Assembly: GCA_030609125.1 (NCBI GenBank)
Contig: JAUWCW010000118.1
Coordinates: 1-6,405 of the forward strand
Source of the DNA: JAUWCW01 sp030609125 [NCBI: Candidatus Rokuibacteriota bacterium]
Lineage (GTDB): Bacteria > JAUVQV01
Length of the DNA: 6,405 nucleotides
Direction: 5' to 3'
Numbering within the stretch: position 1 is the stretch's first letter; every line of letters starts with the position of its first letter. Positions 6,001-6,405 of this stretch are shown piece after piece. The notes beneath the pieces were generated by a model. That model searched no databases. It saw only the letters and a program-made list of their open reading frames with translations, and was not told the DNA's origin. Position numbers and translations under genes: made by a program.

Positions 6001-6122
6001 CTGCGTGAGTGCCACTTCGTACCATACTTGTAATATGTGCCAGGATGACGAGAAGTGCGAGATTGAGGCTGGGATTCGCGGTGCGGCAAGGTGAGTGTCT
6101 GGTCCACGAGGGAGGGTGAAAA

Positions 6123-6405
6123 ATGCACACGGCCCATGTTCTTCCGCGTACGTTCGTTGCTCTGCTTGTCATTGGACTTTTGTTCCTTCCCGACCACTCC
6201 TCTGCCCTCCCGGCCGCGGAACGTTTTTCTGAAAGGGATGAAGCGTGCCTCCACTGCCACACCGACCCCGGGCTGGTCGAGGGGCCTGAAGGTAGGGAGC
6301 CGCTTCCCCCCGGTATCGACCGCGGCGAATATACCGCTTCGCCCCACCGCGCCCTCGGCTGCGGCGCTTGTCACAGCGAAGCGTCGGCGGAAACTCATCC
6401 GGGCA
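6123..6405 (+). CDS. Multiheme c-type cytochrome, N-terminal part (cut by window edge)
   Basis: The frame is open from the ATG at 6123 to the end of the window, giving 94 complete codons and no stop, so only the N-terminus is visible. Residues 1-31 look like a Sec signal peptide: a basic Arg9, a hydrophobic core FVALLVIGLLFL (11-22), then a small-residue region with possible cleavage near SSA (26-28) or LPA (29-31). Two haem c attachment motifs follow, CLHCH (42-46) and CGACH (80-84). His75 and His92 are possible distal ligands. The spacing and the EYTASPHRALGCGACH wording resemble periplasmic multiheme cytochromes of sulfate- and metal-reducing Desulfobacterota, with more haems expected downstream. 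GGAGGG (6111-6116) lies 6 bases before the ATG. The likely role is periplasmic electron transfer; the redox partner cannot be named from this fragment. Confidence 0.85.
   Translation, partial: MHTAHVLPRTFVALLVIGLLFLPDHSSALPAAERFSERDEACLHCHTDPGLVEGPEGREPLPPGIDRGEYTASPHRALGCGACHSEASAETHPG

Larger units (their letters stand above)
5804..6122. other. Divergent intergenic region between antiporter and cytochrome genes
   Basis: These 319 bases hold no convincing gene. The left third (about 5840-5900) is sharply AT-rich against the GC-rich surroundings and carries promoter-like boxes for both directions and a short dyad. The right part (5930-6107) returns to mixed composition. It includes a GGGAC/GTCCC inverted repeat (5981-5985 and 5996-6000) and would be the long untranslated leader of the cytochrome mRNA if the + promoter is used. 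A 65-codon reading frame starting at TTG 5897 contains several Cys codons, but it has no good ribosome site and is not called. Confidence 0.55.

Noticed and set aside
5897-6094. 65-codon + frame with CxxC-like Cys codons before the cytochrome gene
   Set aside because: It begins with TTG and has no good ribosome binding site; its content is low and unrecognised. It more likely belongs to the untranslated leader.
5927-6398. Two minus-strand frames overlapping the cytochrome start
   Set aside because: The + strand has a signal peptide and two CxxCH motifs with a strong ribosome site; the minus frames show no domain.

Overview
The window is GC-rich and tightly packed. It looks like an anaerobic, free-living bacterium, most likely of the former Deltaproteobacteria (Desulfobacterota or Syntrophobacterales type). 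The reasons are the archaeal/anaerobe-type two-gene SufC-SufB pair with no SufD, SufS or SufE beside it, a kinase and universal stress protein next to it, a CPA2 antiporter fused to RCK domains, and the start of an exported multiheme cytochrome c. The lineage is inference from gene content and composition; no rRNA or other marker is present.

Layout. Positions 1-213 form a leader with no convincing gene. It carries a TTGACA box and a near-palindrome just before the first gene. From 214 to 3696 four genes lie head to tail on the + strand, with overlaps or gaps of only about 13-15 bases, so they are very probably one operon: sufC (Fe-S scaffold ATPase), sufB (scaffold, overlapping sufC by about 25 bases), an atypical Ser/Thr-kinase-like protein, and a UspA-family protein with an intact ATP-binding motif. 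Positions 3697-3823 are a convergent spacer with two small stem-loops. A CPA2 cation/proton antiporter with a C-terminal RCK_N-RCK_C module runs on the minus strand (3824-5803). Positions 5804-6122 are a divergent intergenic region with strong promoter-like boxes on both strands. From 6123 to the right edge is the 5' part of a secreted multiheme c-type cytochrome gene, cut by the window.

How they may work together. SufC and SufB together resemble the minimal SUF-like (SMS) scaffold complex that assembles Fe-S clusters in many anaerobes. Joining it to a kinase-like protein and an ATP-binding Usp suggests that cluster assembly is coupled to a phospho- or nucleotide-sensing stress signal. This coupling is inferred from gene order only and is the most interesting point in the window. 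The antiporter (K+/H+ homeostasis gated by a dinucleotide-binding RCK domain) and the cytochrome (periplasmic electron transfer) are separate transcription units sharing one control region. No tRNA, rRNA, CRISPR array, insertion sequence or integrase was recognised.
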